A DNA stretch of 64,000 nucleotides from Leptodactylus fallax (GCA_947044405.1 CAMRHE010000067.1:3107501-3171500), one strand, 5' to 3'. Shown: positions 12,610-23,788, counted from the first letter of the stretch. The notes: generated by a model from the sequence alone, not told the origin. Numbers and translations are program-made.

Positions 12610-14177
12610 CAGTGGGGAAAAAAGTATTTAGTCAGCCACCAATTGTGCAAGTTCTCCCACTTAAAAAGATGAGGCCGGCCTGTAATTGTCATCATAGGTA
12701 GACCTCAACTATGAGAGACAAAATGAGAAAACATATCTAGAAAATCACATTGCCTGATTTTTTAAGAATTTATTTGCAAATTATGGTGGAAAATATTTTG
12801 TTATGTATCCTTTGTTGGCAATGACAGAGGTCAAACGTTTTCTGTAAGTCTTCAAAAGGTTGGCACACACTGTTGCTGGTATGTTGGGCCATTCCTCCAT
12901 GCAGATCTCCTCTAGATCAGTGATGTTTTGGGGCTGTCGCTGGGCAACACGGATTTTCAACTCCCTCCAAAGTTTTTCTATGGGGTTGAGATCTGGAGAC
13001 TGGCTAGGCCACTCCAGGACCTTGAAATGCTTCTTACGAAGCCACTCCTTTGTTGCCCTGGTGGTGTGCTTGGGATCATTGTCATGCTGAAAGACCCAGC
13101 CACGTTTCATCTTCAATGCCCTTACTGATGGAAGGAGGTTTGCACTCAAAATCTCACAAAACATGGCCCCATTCATTCTTTCATGTACACTGATCAGTCG
13201 TCCTGGTCCCTTTGCAGAGAAACAGCCCCAAAGCATGATGTTGCCACCTCCATGCTTCACAGTAGGGATGGTGTTCTTTGGATGCAACTCAGCATTCACT
13301 CTACTCCAAACACGACGAGTTGTGTTTCTACCAAACAGTTCTACTTTGGTTTCATCTGACCATATGACATTCTCCCAATACTCTTCTGGAACATCCAAAT
13401 GCTCTCTAGCAAACTTCAGACGGGCCTGGATATGTACTGGCTTAAGCAGGGGGACACGTCTGGCACTGCAGGATCTGAGTCCCTGGCGGTGTAGTGTGTT
13501 ATTGACGGTAGCCTTTGTTACGTTAGTCCCAGCTTTCTGCAGGTCATTCACTAGGTCCCCCCGTGTGGTTCTGGGATTTTTGCTCACCATTCTTGTGATC
13601 ATTTTGACCCCACGGGGTGAGATCTTGAGTGGAGCCCCTGATCGAGGGAGATTATCAGTGGTCTTGTATGTCTTCCATTTTCTAATTGTTGCTCACACAG
13701 TTGATTTCTTCACACCAAGCTGCTTGCCTATTGCAGATTCAGTCTTCCCAGCCTGGTGCAGGTCTACAATTTTGTTTCTGGTGTTCTTCCACAGCTCTTT
13801 GGTCTTCACCATAGTGGAGTTTGGAATGTGACTGTTTGAGGTTGAGGACAGGTGTCTTTTATACTGATAACAATGGCAAACAGGAGCCATTACTACAGGT
13901 AATGAGTGGAGGACAGAGGAGCCTCTTAAAGAAGAAGTTACAGGTCTGTGAGAGCCAGAAATCTTGCTTGTTTGTAGGTGACCAAATACTTATTTCCCAC
14001 CATAATTTGCAAATAAATTCTTAAAAAATCAGACAATGTGATTTTCTAGATATGTTTTCTCATTTTGTCTCTCATAGTTGAGGTCTACCTATGATGTCAA
14101 TTACAGGCCTCTCTCATCTTTTTAAGTAGGAGAACTTGCACAATTGGTGGCTGACTAAATACTTTTTCTACCCACTG
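12610..14177 (-). mobile_element. Nearly complete Tc1-like transposon
   Basis: A 1,568-bp element is bounded by TA at 12608-12609 and 14178-14179. It begins CAGTGGGGAAAAAAGTATTT and ends with the inverted copy AATACTTTTTCTACCCACTG. The inverted repeats run well over 100 bp and include TCAGCCACCAATTGTGCAAG and its complement. One transposase gene lies inside on the minus strand. Closely similar Tc1 ends are, from memory, widespread in fish and lampreys, where horizontal transfer has been proposed; a search would be needed to confirm that this copy belongs to that lineage. Confidence 0.95.
12781..13812 (-). pseudogene. Tc1 transposase with one premature TGA
   Basis: Read from ATG at 13812 (MVKTKEL...) the frame would encode about 343 residues, a normal Tc1 length. 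The N-terminal paired-like helix-turn-helix includes [17 protein letters not shown] at 13693-13695 follows that helix directly. Beyond it the frame is open to the end: [12 protein letters not shown] (first Asp), [25 protein letters not shown] (second Asp) and [11 protein letters not shown] (Glu), the DD34E triad. The only clear defect is the TGA, which could come from one CGA-to-TGA transition. A downstream start would lack the DNA-binding region, so the copy is judged inactive unless the TGA is read through. Confidence 0.92.
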
Positions 14178-14698
14178 TATTTAGTATCACTAATAGGGTT
14201 GCTTAGGGTACAATGTATAAATGGTCATGTATGAGAAGATGGATTGTTATACCAACATGATGATACCAGTTCTCTGGTTTATCACTTGTTTTAGTACTGT
14301 ATATGCATGTCAATAATTAATCAGTATTTTGAGTAAGAAACTAAAAAAAATGTTTACACACATTCCATTTACTTCTATTGGGGTAAAAGTGGTATAATAT
14401 AAGATGCTATAGAAAAGGATGCAATTACAAAACTGCAGTCACGGGTATATAAAAACGACTGTATGACAAAATAAATTGCGTTGGATTCCCATTTTAGACC
14501 ATGTTTTATGGATAGTAGTAAGTACAGCTATCCGAGTCTGGTCTAATTGAAAGAAAATCTGTTATGTTTATTATCATAGGGAGTTGGAGATGATCAGCTG
14601 CCAGATGTCGGCGGCCGTGCTTATATCTGGACTATCGGGTGTGTTTAAATCCCACTTGCTTAAGTTAGAACCATGCTTTCCATAACAACTTACATCAA
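14178..14698. other. No gene recognised
   Basis: AT-rich sequence. TTAAATCCCACTTGCTTAAG near 14646 and similar words are too weak to define an element. Confidence 0.45.
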
Positions 14699-14832
14699 GG
14701 GATATTATTATTTATTTATTATGCTTACTTATATAGCGCCATCATATTCCGCAGCGCTTTACAGACATTGACAGTCATTGTCCCACACTGGGCTCACAAT
14801 CTATATTCCCTATTAGTATGTCTTTGGTGTTT
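14699..14832 (+). repeat. Dispersed repeat (TATAGCGCCATCATATTCC type)
   Basis: The segment contains TTATATAGCGCCATCATATT, CCGCAGCGCTTTACAGACAT and GCTCACAATCTATATTCCCT. The piece at 29112-29205 is an inverted copy of its right part (CCTCCCACACTCCAAAGACA, then a complement of the ATTCCC...GTATGTCTTTGG phrase). I remember this as a common frog repeat; class not assigned. Confidence 0.6.
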
Positions 14833-14957
14833 ATGTTCAATACAATATAGTTCTCAGTGAAGAGATCCTGCCAAGGTATGGATTCTTATAGGTAATGGTT
14901 TATGGGAAACAAAAGTGTGCAAAATCACCTTCATCAGAAGTTAAGTCAATGTCCAAC

Positions 14958-15497
14958 TGTAAGTATGTGAGCCAGAGGGCGCTGTTGAGCGACCCAGGCC
15001 AGACCAGAAAAGGCTCTCAGCCATGCCTTTGGGTGGTGGCACGTAACTCCAGGAGGGCTGGAGTGTCCTGCAGGAAGCAGGAAGTGGTGGCACGTAACTC
15101 CAGGAGGGCTGGAGCATCCTGCAGGAAGCAGGAAATGGTAGTGGACCAGCTAGGACAGAGAGAGAAGCTCTGTTCCAAAAGGGCTGGCGTCCACAGGGGT
15201 GGACCAGCTAGGACAGAGAGATAGGCTCTGTCCCACAGGGCTGGCGTCCACAGAGGACTGTTGCTGGAGCTGAGTAACAGTCAGGACAGTTAGGGGCTCA
15301 AGGAGTGAGTTAGGCCCTAACTGTGGCATAGGTTTTTTGTTGTTTTGCTGTGTTGCAGTTAAGCTGAATAAAGGCACTTTGATTTTACACTTGGACTGTC
15401 TGAAAGCTATCTTTCCGGCGCCCAGTACCACGAACCACCGCTGTCTGGACCAGGAGTCAGCTGCCATTTTGAGTTTAATTCCCCAAGCTGTCACACA
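14958..15497 (+). mobile_element. Probable solo LTR
   Basis: A roughly 540-bp GC-richer block starts TGTAAGTATGTGAGCCAGAG and ends near GCTGTCACACA. It contains AATAAA at 15367-15372 in LTR-like position, followed by CACTTTGATTTTACACTTGG, as in Gypsy/ERV-type LTRs. Two direct duplications lie inside: GTGGTGGCACGTAACTCCAG at about 15033 and 15087, and GTGGACCAGCTAGGACAGAG at about 15139 and 15200. No matching internal region or exact target duplication is visible. Apparent reading frames on either strand are by-products. A non-LTR origin is not excluded. Confidence 0.5.
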
Positions 15498-15750
15498 ACC
15501 CATAAAAGAACTTTAAAGCATGACTAGAGGTGATATTCAAACCCAAGACCCAACCCATTCTGAAGATGTCTGAAGTTGTTTAGAGGTTCAGTGTAGGGTA
15601 CTGGTTGGCTGTATAGGATACCTTTGATGGAATTCGGCCATATTCTGGTTCTCATTGAGGAGGTCCACGAGAGACAAGGTGTCTTACGGGTTATTGCATA
15701 CTTTTATTTCAGCATAAGTCATCCAAAAATTATAAGACAATTATAAGACA

Positions 15751-16153
15751 CAGTCGTGTAACTAAAGGCTTAAGGGCCCTGGCACGAAAGTCCAGCTTGG
15801 GCCCCCCACAAACATTTTTTCTTCCCTTCTGTGCTACAACCTTCCCCACAGAATCCATCCTTGACTATATTCTGATCAGTTGCTCGATTTGGCTTCAAAA
15901 GGTTAATTTTCTCATTTTTGACAGTAATAAATTTACAATGTATAAACTACCAGTCATCAAAGGGATTCTGAAATGTGATCAAAGAAGTTCAGCCTTCATG
16001 TGGTGAGGGTGACCTATGGATTCCTAGGATTATGGACCCTGTGGAAGATGAGACCACTGTGAACCCTTAAGTTATGCCAGAGCTTATGGACCCCTAAGGC
16101 TACTGGACAGAGGTGCGATTGCACCCTCTGCAACCCCTCAAGTTACACCCCTG
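15751..16153. mobile_element. hAT-like non-autonomous element
   Basis: CAGTCGTGTAACTAAAGG at the left and AGTTACACCCCTG at the right are imperfect inverted ends of 403 bp of non-coding sequence rich in GGGCCC words. The 8-bp flanks do not match, so the superfamily rests on CAG...CTG-type ends. Confidence 0.45.
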
Positions 16154-16332
16154 GAGAAAATCCATAAAATTATTTGGTCCCATCATCCTTGGTTTCTACT
16201 CTACAATACACAGTAACTGCCAATGTCTGCAGTAAGTATGATATAACTGGCAGTAAATAACAGATATACCAAGACAGAAAATATTAGTGGTTTTAAACAA
16301 TAGCGCCACCTAGTTGGTGGCCATTCACCATA

Positions 16333-16653
16333 AAGGAGTTTTCTGGGACTTTTATATTGATGAACTATCTTTAAGATTTGTCATCAGGGTTTGGGTGAGC
16401 TCTTCAGCCTCTTCACTGAATACCAAACATAGTGCTGTATATATTGAAGAAGCTGTCTCGTATTACAGCTCATCCCCATTCACTTGATGTAGCCATCTTT
16501 AACTTGAATCTGATCTCTCTGAACCATAAAAATGCATAACAAAAGCCATTAAAAGCAATGGAAAAAAGTTTAGGTAAAGTGATTACCAAGTAACTAGTGT
16601 TGGACCCCACCAATCACATATTGATGATCAATCTCAGAAAACACCTTTATCCT
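16333..16653. mobile_element. T2-like MITE
   Basis: Left AAAGGAGTTTTCTGGGAC and right TCTCAGAAAACACCTTTAT are inverted. The middle has ATTGATGAACTATC paired with ATTGATGATCAATC. The TTAA boundary has partly decayed. Confidence 0.55.
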
Positions 16654-17000
16654 AAGGCCCCAAATAGGGAGCTACAGCTAAAAAAACACTGCAGAAAAGA
16701 CTGTGGCTGAAACACAACGTGTTTTTTCCACAGCATTTTTCACAGAAAATCTGTATAGTTTTCCCCTGTGGACTTTCTGCTTCTATTATACCTATACAGA
16801 AAATGCCAGGGTTTCTGTAGGTATAGCTGACATACAAAAATTCAAGGGTTTTTGAAATTGCAGCATTTCCACTGCAAATTTTTTTCTGCAATGTGCGCAT
16901 GGGCTTATACAGAATCCCATCCACTTTGCAGGTACTGTAGAACACAATGTTTTTTGACAAACAAAACCTGGCTTTTTGCAACGTGGAGTCCTGACCTGAA
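16651..17000. repeat. GGCCCCACGTAGC-type repeat, copy 1
   Basis: It starts CTAAGGCCCCAAATAGGGAG and contains TTCTATTATACCTATACAGA, TTCTGTAGGTATA and CAATGTGCGCATGGG, ending near ACGTGGAGTCCTGACC. The same order of words occurs at 35102-35355, 58885-59485 and 62760-63052. The ends GGCCCCACGTAGC / GCTACGTGGGGCC are inverted, so it is probably a non-autonomous DNA element. Confidence 0.6.
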
Positions 17001-17945
17001 AGGGGTTAGGGGTAGAAGATACAACTCATTCACAAGAGTGGCATGGTTCTGAAAAAAAAGAGATTTACTCAGTCTGGATAACTTATTTTATAAGAGCAAA
17101 AAGTTGCTAAAAGAAGGAAGCTCGTGTATAAAAAAATTCATGTACAAAAACATGTAGAAAAAAAAACTTTTAGCTTGCGTCTTTCTGCAGATATTTCTCC
17201 CAAATTATGCAGCAATCATGAGCAAAACTAAGCACAGGATATTAATGGTTTTAGAGGCAGAAACATGTGATGTGTTTACTAGTTTTGCCTTGTTATCCTA
17301 TCAATTAGTTTTCCTGTTTTCTGATCAGTATTATGTTCTGCTAGTCTAGCTACGCTATATTTTTGGATATGAGGATAACAAGCACGTTCGGCCCTGTAAA
17401 GATACGACTAAGGTTCAAAGTGAATGCACCACGCCAATATTAATAGTGAACTTTGCAAAAAAATGTGTTAAGGTCAATACTTTCCTGTGTGTACTGTGTT
17501 TAATTTGTGCCCCCGGTAGCTCAGTAGAGATAAAACATTTCAGCTCTGGTAAATGATAACAACCTAAGCCACTACTTATAATCAGCCAGCTCCTTACAAA
17601 TGGATACAGCCAGGATCATTTGGCCTGCCACCTCATTCTTGTCTTGTTCCTTGCAAATGATATTCAATGGCATTGCTTGCGGAGATGTACTCGTGGCTTC
17701 ATCTTTCCCTAGAGTTCAGGCACATTGATTTTCCTTCTATTGGACACACAGAAACATTTGTTGGACCTGTTTGCCATACATATAATGTATCAGCATCTGA
17801 CACTCTACGATGAGTCTATTTCCAAGTGATGTATGGTGAAGGAGAGTTACAGATAATACTTAATATGATATCTTAATACAGGTTGTTTTACTTATGAGAA
17901 TTTTCTCAAATCACCATTATTGGAATGAGGGGTCAAAAAAGATGA
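17001..17945. other. No gene; weak tRNA-like phrase
   Basis: GCCCCCGGTAGCTCAGTAGAGA at about 17510 recalls a tRNA/SINE A box, but no B box or cloverleaf follows. Otherwise unremarkable. Confidence 0.4.
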
Positions 17946-18131
17946 CCTTAAAGTATAACTCTCATTTTATTTTTGTTCTTGCTATTGTATCGGGGTGCGT
18001 TTGAACATTTTTTAATATACTCAAATAACCTATCTAACTTCCTTTTAATAGAAAACAGACTGTAATTTTGTTCCTAACAATACTGTAACTGAGGGAAATC
18101 CATACACATTTGTATGGCCAGTGTGTATAGA

Positions 18132-19152
18132 CAGGGCCGCTTAAATCACAGGGCCAATGGTGCACTTGCACTAGACCTTATGGTTGCAGGTGCTCCTTTG
18201 GGGCAGTGGAACAGTCCTGCATTTAATGTGCTAAATCTGCTCAATGCCGCCGTGCCATGTTATAACTCATCTGCATCCTCCTCGTGCGTTGAGTACAGTG
18301 GTGAAGCAGAGAGTCGTTTGCTCCCTAAATCACCATTTGTCCCCTGTCTCTGCTCCCGACTCCCAATGTCCTGGGAGCAGAAGACGTGATATACAGATGT
18401 CACTTACATCTCGCTTCTTGCCCCCTGAAGCTGCCAGCAGTAGAGACAGAAGAGAACAGGGGAACAGGGAAAGGTGAGTATTAGTTTTTTTTTTTTTGTA
18501 TGATATATACTATGGGGACTACTTAAAAGGGACTTGAAATGGGGGGAGCAACTGGAGGGAGACCTGAAACTGTGGGGGCAACTGGAGGGAGGTATGAAAC
18601 TGTGGGGTGAAACTGTGGGGCACCCAGGAGGGGGACATGAAAGTATAAGGGCAACCAGAAGGGAGGACATTGTACTATGAGGGCAACCTGGAGGTGGACA
18701 TTATACTGTGGGGGCAACCTGGAGGGGGACATTATATTGCAGGGGCAACCTGGAGGGGATATAATACTGTGAGAACAACCTAGAGGGGAATATTATACTG
18801 TGGGGGCAACTGGAGTTGGACATTATACTGTGGGAGCAACCTGCAGGGGGATATTATATCGTCAGGACACCAGGAATTAACATTATAGTGTAAGGACAAC
18901 TGGAGAGGGACATTATAATGTCTGAGATACTTCTCAGGGGGATGGGTAAATGTGTGATGCCACTACAGAGGCATTGTGTGATAGGCCATTGAGGGGCATT
19001 ATATTGTATGGGGCCACTAAGGAGGCATTATACTGTGTGAGGGCCACTGACTAAGCATTATAATTTATGCAGGTCAGGTATTTCTAAGTGGTGGTGATGA
19101 GGGGCTTATTAAACATTTCTAATGGGCCCACTAATGTGTTAAAACGGCTTTG
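18132..19152. mobile_element. hAT-like element with minisatellite interior
   Basis: The left end CAGGGCCGCTTAAATCACA and right end GTTAAAACGGCTTTG are imperfect inverted copies. They are flanked by 8-bp near-matching duplications, TGTATAGA (18124-18131) and TGTAAAGA (19153-19160). Eight-base duplication is typical of hAT. There is no transposase; the interior is largely a degenerate tandem array (18535-19075). Confidence 0.6.
18535..19075 (+). repeat. Degenerate minisatellite, unit about 35-40 bp
   Basis: The unit reads roughly CTGTGGGGGCAACCTGGAGG followed by GGGACATTATA, with many variants. Copies are clearest from 18560 to 18850 and decay rightward into GGCATTATACTGTGTGAGGG-like units. 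Minus-strand frames here are spurious results of the repeat. Confidence 0.8.
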
Positions 19153-19640
19153 TGTAAAGATGTAGCATTGGCCAAGAGTGGGGATGGTTACTTTAAATGA
19201 CTATATCTCCAGTTTTATACCACCTATAAAAATGCTGCTGGTGTCATATGAATGCTAAGCAGTACTAGCTATAAAACTACCTGAGATATCTGAGTTTTAT
19301 ATGCAGTAGTTCATGCTGCATATAGAAGTCACACTATCATAAAGCTAATGATATCTCCAGTCTTTTTTATAGACAATGTTGCTGCATATGAGATCAGAGA
19401 ATCTCCACTTTCACATGCTACCAGCATTTTTCTAAGTTGTAGAAAACCTGAGATACAGCCATTTGAAGTGACCGCCCTCCCTTTGTCTCTACATACCGTA
19501 TTGGGTACATTTGCAAGGATAGACTTTCTCGGGCATTGCTTACATAGAGTATTGCTAGTGGGAACTTTGCAACCTGTTTTCTACTAAAAGGAAGTTAGAT
19601 AGGTTAATAAACTGTCCAAGCAAATGCACTTTGAATCTGC

Positions 19641-20475
19641 ATCCTTTCAAGGCTTTTGTTAGCACATCATGATATTGTATTGATTTGCTTTCATGAGAAA
19701 TTGAAGTCCTTACCAAATTGGAGATTAGTGAAATGTGGACACATCAGAGTTGCAAAAATTGTTGCACTGTCACTTCAGAATGGGAATAGCATAGAAAGCG
19801 GCAAAACATCTGAGGACAGAATTACAGAAACATCATTTATTTGTGCCATGCATAAATGAAATCTTTTAAGAATTATTTACCGTGCCAGAAACTGTATTTC
19901 TAATGTAAATATAATTTTGTATTTTAATAGAGTTTATGGCATGATTTTTTCTAGCAAATATGCAATAAAAATAAACTCTTACTGTTCCTAATAATTCATC
20001 CTGGGCATATGTATTGAAGGATTAGAACTTATCTAGGGGATGACACCAAGAGAATGGATTCCAGACAAGAACCTTTAAATGAAAAATGTTTGAGGTTTAT
20101 TGATGTTCAGAAAAGCAAGTTACACAAGACACATGAAGAACAGTGTCATCAGATCCTATAAAAATGATGCTCACTCTTACACTGTAGAAACGCTATATCT
20201 CTAAGACATTCTGTACTAGTTGTAGATACTTGAACTCTACAGTACAGTTCTAAGAACTGCTTTACAAGGGCAGGATCAATCCATAAGATATGGATCAGGT
20301 ATCTATCATTTTACCCAGACTGTAACTATGCTTTCAGTACAGGACAGTAAAGCCACGCAGAGGCAGGGACCCCTAGTATCATTATGATGCTGAAAGTCAA
20401 GGTCCTGGTGTTCAATCTGGGAAATACGGCCATATTTGGTCCAAATCTCACCAAACCTACCCGTGTAACTATTCA
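19641..20475. other. Dispersed repeat copy at 19655-19760, otherwise nothing
   Basis: TTAGCACATCATGATATTGTATTGA at 19659 is matched at about 21471 (CTAGCATATCACGATATTG) and 38232 (TTAGCATGTTGTGATATTG), each followed by a TTTC..GA..AA phrase. A three-copy dispersed repeat is therefore present. No coding sequence is seen. Confidence 0.5.
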
Positions 20476-20747
20476 TTAAAGGTGTTGTGCAAGGTTTACA
20501 TCTTATTATCTATTCACAGGTGAGACGTAATCTTAGGGATCTGACTGCTGGGACCATAATAATGCCACTCCATTTAACTCTTTGGCACTCTGCTTCCTAT
20601 AAAGATGAAAGGAGCAATAGTGGGCCTGCACAACTGGGGTGCATGGGGTCTCTTTTTTTTCTTAAATGAAGGAGGTCCTAGCAGTTGGACCTCCCCTTAT
20701 CAGTGAATAAGTGATATTTGCATACGTGGCCATAAAAGCACCTTTAA
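20476..20747. mobile_element. T2-like MITE, 272 bp
   Basis: Left end TTAAAGGTGTTGTGCAAGG and right end AAAAGCACCTTTAA are inverted and bounded by TTAA. The short plus-strand frame inside is not regarded as a gene. Confidence 0.65.
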
Positions 20748-20889
20748 TAAGTCTTCCAGTCTCCTAAGTGAATCCTTTCTGAGCAGTACTTTTTGCTAAG
20801 CAACAGCAGATGTGACCTTGGGGTGACAATTTGCTCCATATACTCTTAACAGTCACAGTAAAAATTAGGCTCCAACTACTATAAAGATA

Positions 20890-21206
20890 TTAAAGAGGAC
20901 CTGTCCAATGACATACATCATCTGATAGACGCCGTCACCCTGAGCAATGTGGTGTCTAGCTTATCTAAATCTATTCAGCAATTTCAAAGATAAAATTATA
21001 AACCCTTTTAGGGTTGATGTAAATTAGGGTCTACTAGCCAAGTGGGTGGTTACTCTGTGAATAGGGTCTCTGGGTGCTGTATGTCACTTGGCTAGTAGAC
21101 CCTAATTTGCACCGACACTAAAATGGAATGACTGAACGGATTTGGATAAACTAAACACCAAAATGCCAGGTTGCAGCACCTATCAGATGATGTAGGCCAT
21201 TGGGCT
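20890..21206. mobile_element. T2-like fold-back element with perfect inner palindrome
   Basis: It begins TTAAAGAGGACCTGTCC. The arms pair along most of their length: CATCATCTGATAG with CTATCAGATGATG, and TGGTGTCTAGCTTATC with GATAAACTAAACACCA. In the middle a 24-nt arm (21013-21036, containing GGGTCTACTAGCCAAGTG) is exactly complementary to one at about 21089-21112. The right TTAA terminus is missing. Confidence 0.7.
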
Positions 21207-21523
21207 TCTATAAGAAATAATCATTACAGAATTTTGGACCTGAGAGACATAATGGTAAAACATATAGAATGTATTTTACTATATAGATGTTCAGATGGGT
21301 CTTTCCTTAACTTTCCTCTTATGTCCAGATATGTTTGTCACATGTTGACTTACTTTTCAAAACATCACAATTTATTGATGTTCTGTCACAAGGCGTCTAT
21401 TCTATACTGTATGTGTCTATGCAGGGCTACCCAGAGATCGCATTATAGATTGCAGTGTTTCAAGTTTTTTTGCTAGCATATCACGATATTGTATTGAGTT
21501 TGTTTCCTGGAAAATAAGAGCCC

Positions 21524-21925
21524 TTAAAGGGGTTTTCCCATAAAGCAAATTATTCCCTATGCATAGGGTAAAGGATAAGTTGCAGATAAGTGGGGTTGTG
21601 ACCCCAGTGATCAGGAGAACTAGGGACTTTTGTTCCCCATGAATGGAGTGGTGGTCGGGCAGTGTGATCACTGCTCCAATCATTTCAACAGGAGTGCTGG
21701 AGATAGCTGAGCACTGTACTTCAGGCATCTCAGGTGCTCGCACTGAAATGAATGGAGCAGTGAGCACACTGCCGACCACAGCTCCAATCAGAGTGAGGGA
21801 CAAAAGTCCCTCGTTCTCCTGATCAGTCGGAGTCACCCGATGAGTGGTTGGTGCTCCTCTGATGTGCAAGATATCTTCTCTCTTATGGAAGAAGATGACT
21901 TGTTTCATGGGAAAACCTCTTCTAA
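21524..21925. mobile_element. T2-like MITE
   Basis: Left end TTAAAGGGGTTTTCCCAT and right end ATGGGAAAACCTCTTCTAAG are inverted. Inner arms GTGATCAGGAGAAC and GTTCTCCTGATCAG also pair. The long minus-strand frame here (163 codons) is a by-product of this palindrome-like element and shows no domain. Confidence 0.7.
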
Positions 21926-22962
21926 GGGTTGTATGGGAATATGGCTATAAATATCTGATCAGTGGAGGGCTATCCGGCGGCCCCTGTGCTGATCAGCTGT
22001 ACAAGGCTGCTTCTGGCAGAAATATAATACACAACAAGGAGCCTGAAGCAGTTGTCTCTGTTCCTTGAGTAGTAGTAAGGCGCCGGTACGGCAGCTCAGT
22101 TCCCATTGATTTCACCGATCACATATTTATGGCCTTTTGAATAGAAATTTAAACTGAAGTAAGTGTACACTATTTGTAGTTAAGGGATTTGGGGTACTGC
22201 AGAGTAATAAAGTCTTCAAGGCTTTGACATACTAGTGCATTTAATATTGCTAGGGTTATAATATTTTTGTTCAAGAAATACAGTATACAGGATTAGCAGA
22301 AAGGGAAATAATGAGAATATTCCTTATATTGTATCCATCCATTGAATTATATATGCATCTATATTACTGTAAGTAACCTTTGTGGACAATGCACAAGCAC
22401 TAACTGGGGACTTTTTGTAATTGTCACTGATCTTCCTCTGGCTACAAGTAATTCAGCATGCAGTTGGCTAATTAGAACTTAATTACCTATTCACATGTGA
22501 CTATTCTAATTGCCTTTAATAATGGAGTCACTTGAATAAGATCACTTTTTTTTCATTACCTGCTCCAGGCTGTCTCTGTATCTCTGTGGATGTTGTAAGG
22601 GTACTCAATGTGAACAGCTGTATTCTAGGCGTGAGGACATATCTGAAAAATGCCAGTAAATAAATCACCTTTATGCCACCTGCTGGATTTTGACATTTCT
22701 CATAAACCTTGGCCTCGGCCCATGAAAATGTTCAAAGCACAGAGCTTTCTGTACCATAGGAAAATGGGAATTTTATGTGTTTGCCTTTTAATCAAAATCT
22801 ATCAACACTATTTATTGCTTATAAAACTGTTCTTAAATATGTTCAGTTTAATAAAAAAAAATATTATTAATAATATTAATAATACAAAAGAATAGTATTC
22901 ATCCTGTTGTAAATACTATTATAAATTAGTAATAAATAAGTAAAAATTATCAAATATATGCA
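21926..22962. other. No gene; AT-rich with clustered TAAT words
   Basis: 22415-22525 contains several homeodomain-type cores (GTAATTGTC, AGTAATTCAG, GCTAATTAG, CTTAATTACC, TCTAATTGCC) within about 110 bp. This could be a conserved enhancer or chance in AT-rich DNA. No coding exon is supported. Confidence 0.3.
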
Positions 22963-23310
22963 ACAGGGTGCAAAAATTTTAGGCATGTGTGGAATGCTGC
23001 AAAATAAGAATGCTTTCAAAAATAGTAGCGTTAATTGTTTATTTTTGTCAATAAATTTGGATGATGCTGAGATCAAGGCTCGGTATGGGCCATATCATCA
23101 CTTCCAGGGCTCCTCCTCCAAAGAGTAGTCACACCAAATATCGATGACATTTAGATTTCTCTTTTATTTATTCACTTCATTTTGTTAGTTGTCAAAATAA
23201 ACTATTAATACTTCTGTTTTTGGAAGCATTCTTACTATACAGCATTTTAGTGGAAGAGTGAAGAAATCAGGTGATACCTTTTAGAGGCTAACTGAGTATA
23301 TTTGATGGTG

Positions 23311-23345
23311 AGCTTTCGAAAGTACTAGCTCTCTTCATTAGACAT
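23311..23345 (-). ncRNA. Decayed hammerhead-like motif in PLE left arm
   Basis: The inverted left arm holds the same region on the minus strand: CTAATGA in place of the core CUGANGA, the shared AGAGAGCTAGTACT segment, and CGAAA. The core change makes it probably inactive. Confidence 0.35.
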
Positions 23346-23584
23346 GGTGTTATACAAGAAACTGAAAATTCCCAAACTTTTTATACACTAAAGACATGGA
23401 CCTTCAAAGGATCTTAGAATCCTTAAAAGAAAACATACAATATAAGTAGAGAAGTTATTTACAACAGGTCAAGAAACACCGTTGACAGTGTACCTGTCCC
23501 ACAGAATTAGGGGGACATTTTCCTGCAGGTCTTCCAATGTGGTGTATCTCATAATGTGTGCGCAATGTCCCACCATAGGGCAGA

Positions 23585-23788
23585 GAATATGTGGGGGAAA
23601 CAGGGCAGAGACTTAGTCAGCGAATGAACTCACATAGATCCACCATTAATAACAGCAGAACAGATCTGCCAGTGGTCGCACATTTCTCCGGAGAAGACCA
23701 CTCTATTGAAGATTTGCGGGTTGTGGTTTTAATGGGACATTTTAAGACCCAGAGGGAGATAAAGGAATGGGAATATAAGTTAATGTGA
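23585..23788 (+). pseudogene. GIY-YIG endonuclease remnant of the PLE
   Basis: The frame reads EYVGETGQRLSQRMNSHRST and continues through LPVVAHFSGEDHS to WEYKLM at 23788. This is the C-terminal GIY-YIG nuclease region of Penelope-like reverse transcriptases, which nicks the target DNA for integration. The YVGETGQ phrase is the YIG block, followed by the conserved RMNSHR. Upstream the frame is broken: a cysteine-rich phrase (MCAQCPT) lies in another frame and TAG occurs at 23576. Only about 68 residues remain and the RT domain is missing, so no activity is expected. Confidence 0.82.

Larger units (their letters stand above)
17946..19640. mobile_element. Inverted-repeat element containing a hAT-like insertion
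   Basis: AACCTATCTAACTTCCTTTT at about 18026 is repeated inverted as AAAAGGAAGTTAGATAGGTT at about 19585, with further pairing (AATAGAAAACAG / CTGTTTTCTACT). The left edge is near CCTTAAAGTATAACTCTC and the right near CATCCTTTCAAGG. The element at 18132-19152 lies between the arms. Class uncertain, perhaps T2-like. Confidence 0.55.

Noticed and set aside
13163..13831. 222-codon plus-strand frame
   Set aside because: Antisense shadow of the Tc1 transposase on the minus strand.
17508..17560. tRNA-like 5' half (CCGGTAGCTCAGTAGAGA)
   Set aside because: No B box, anticodon arm or acceptor pairing follows.
21417..21908. 163-codon minus-strand frame
   Set aside because: Runs through a palindromic T2-like MITE; no domain.
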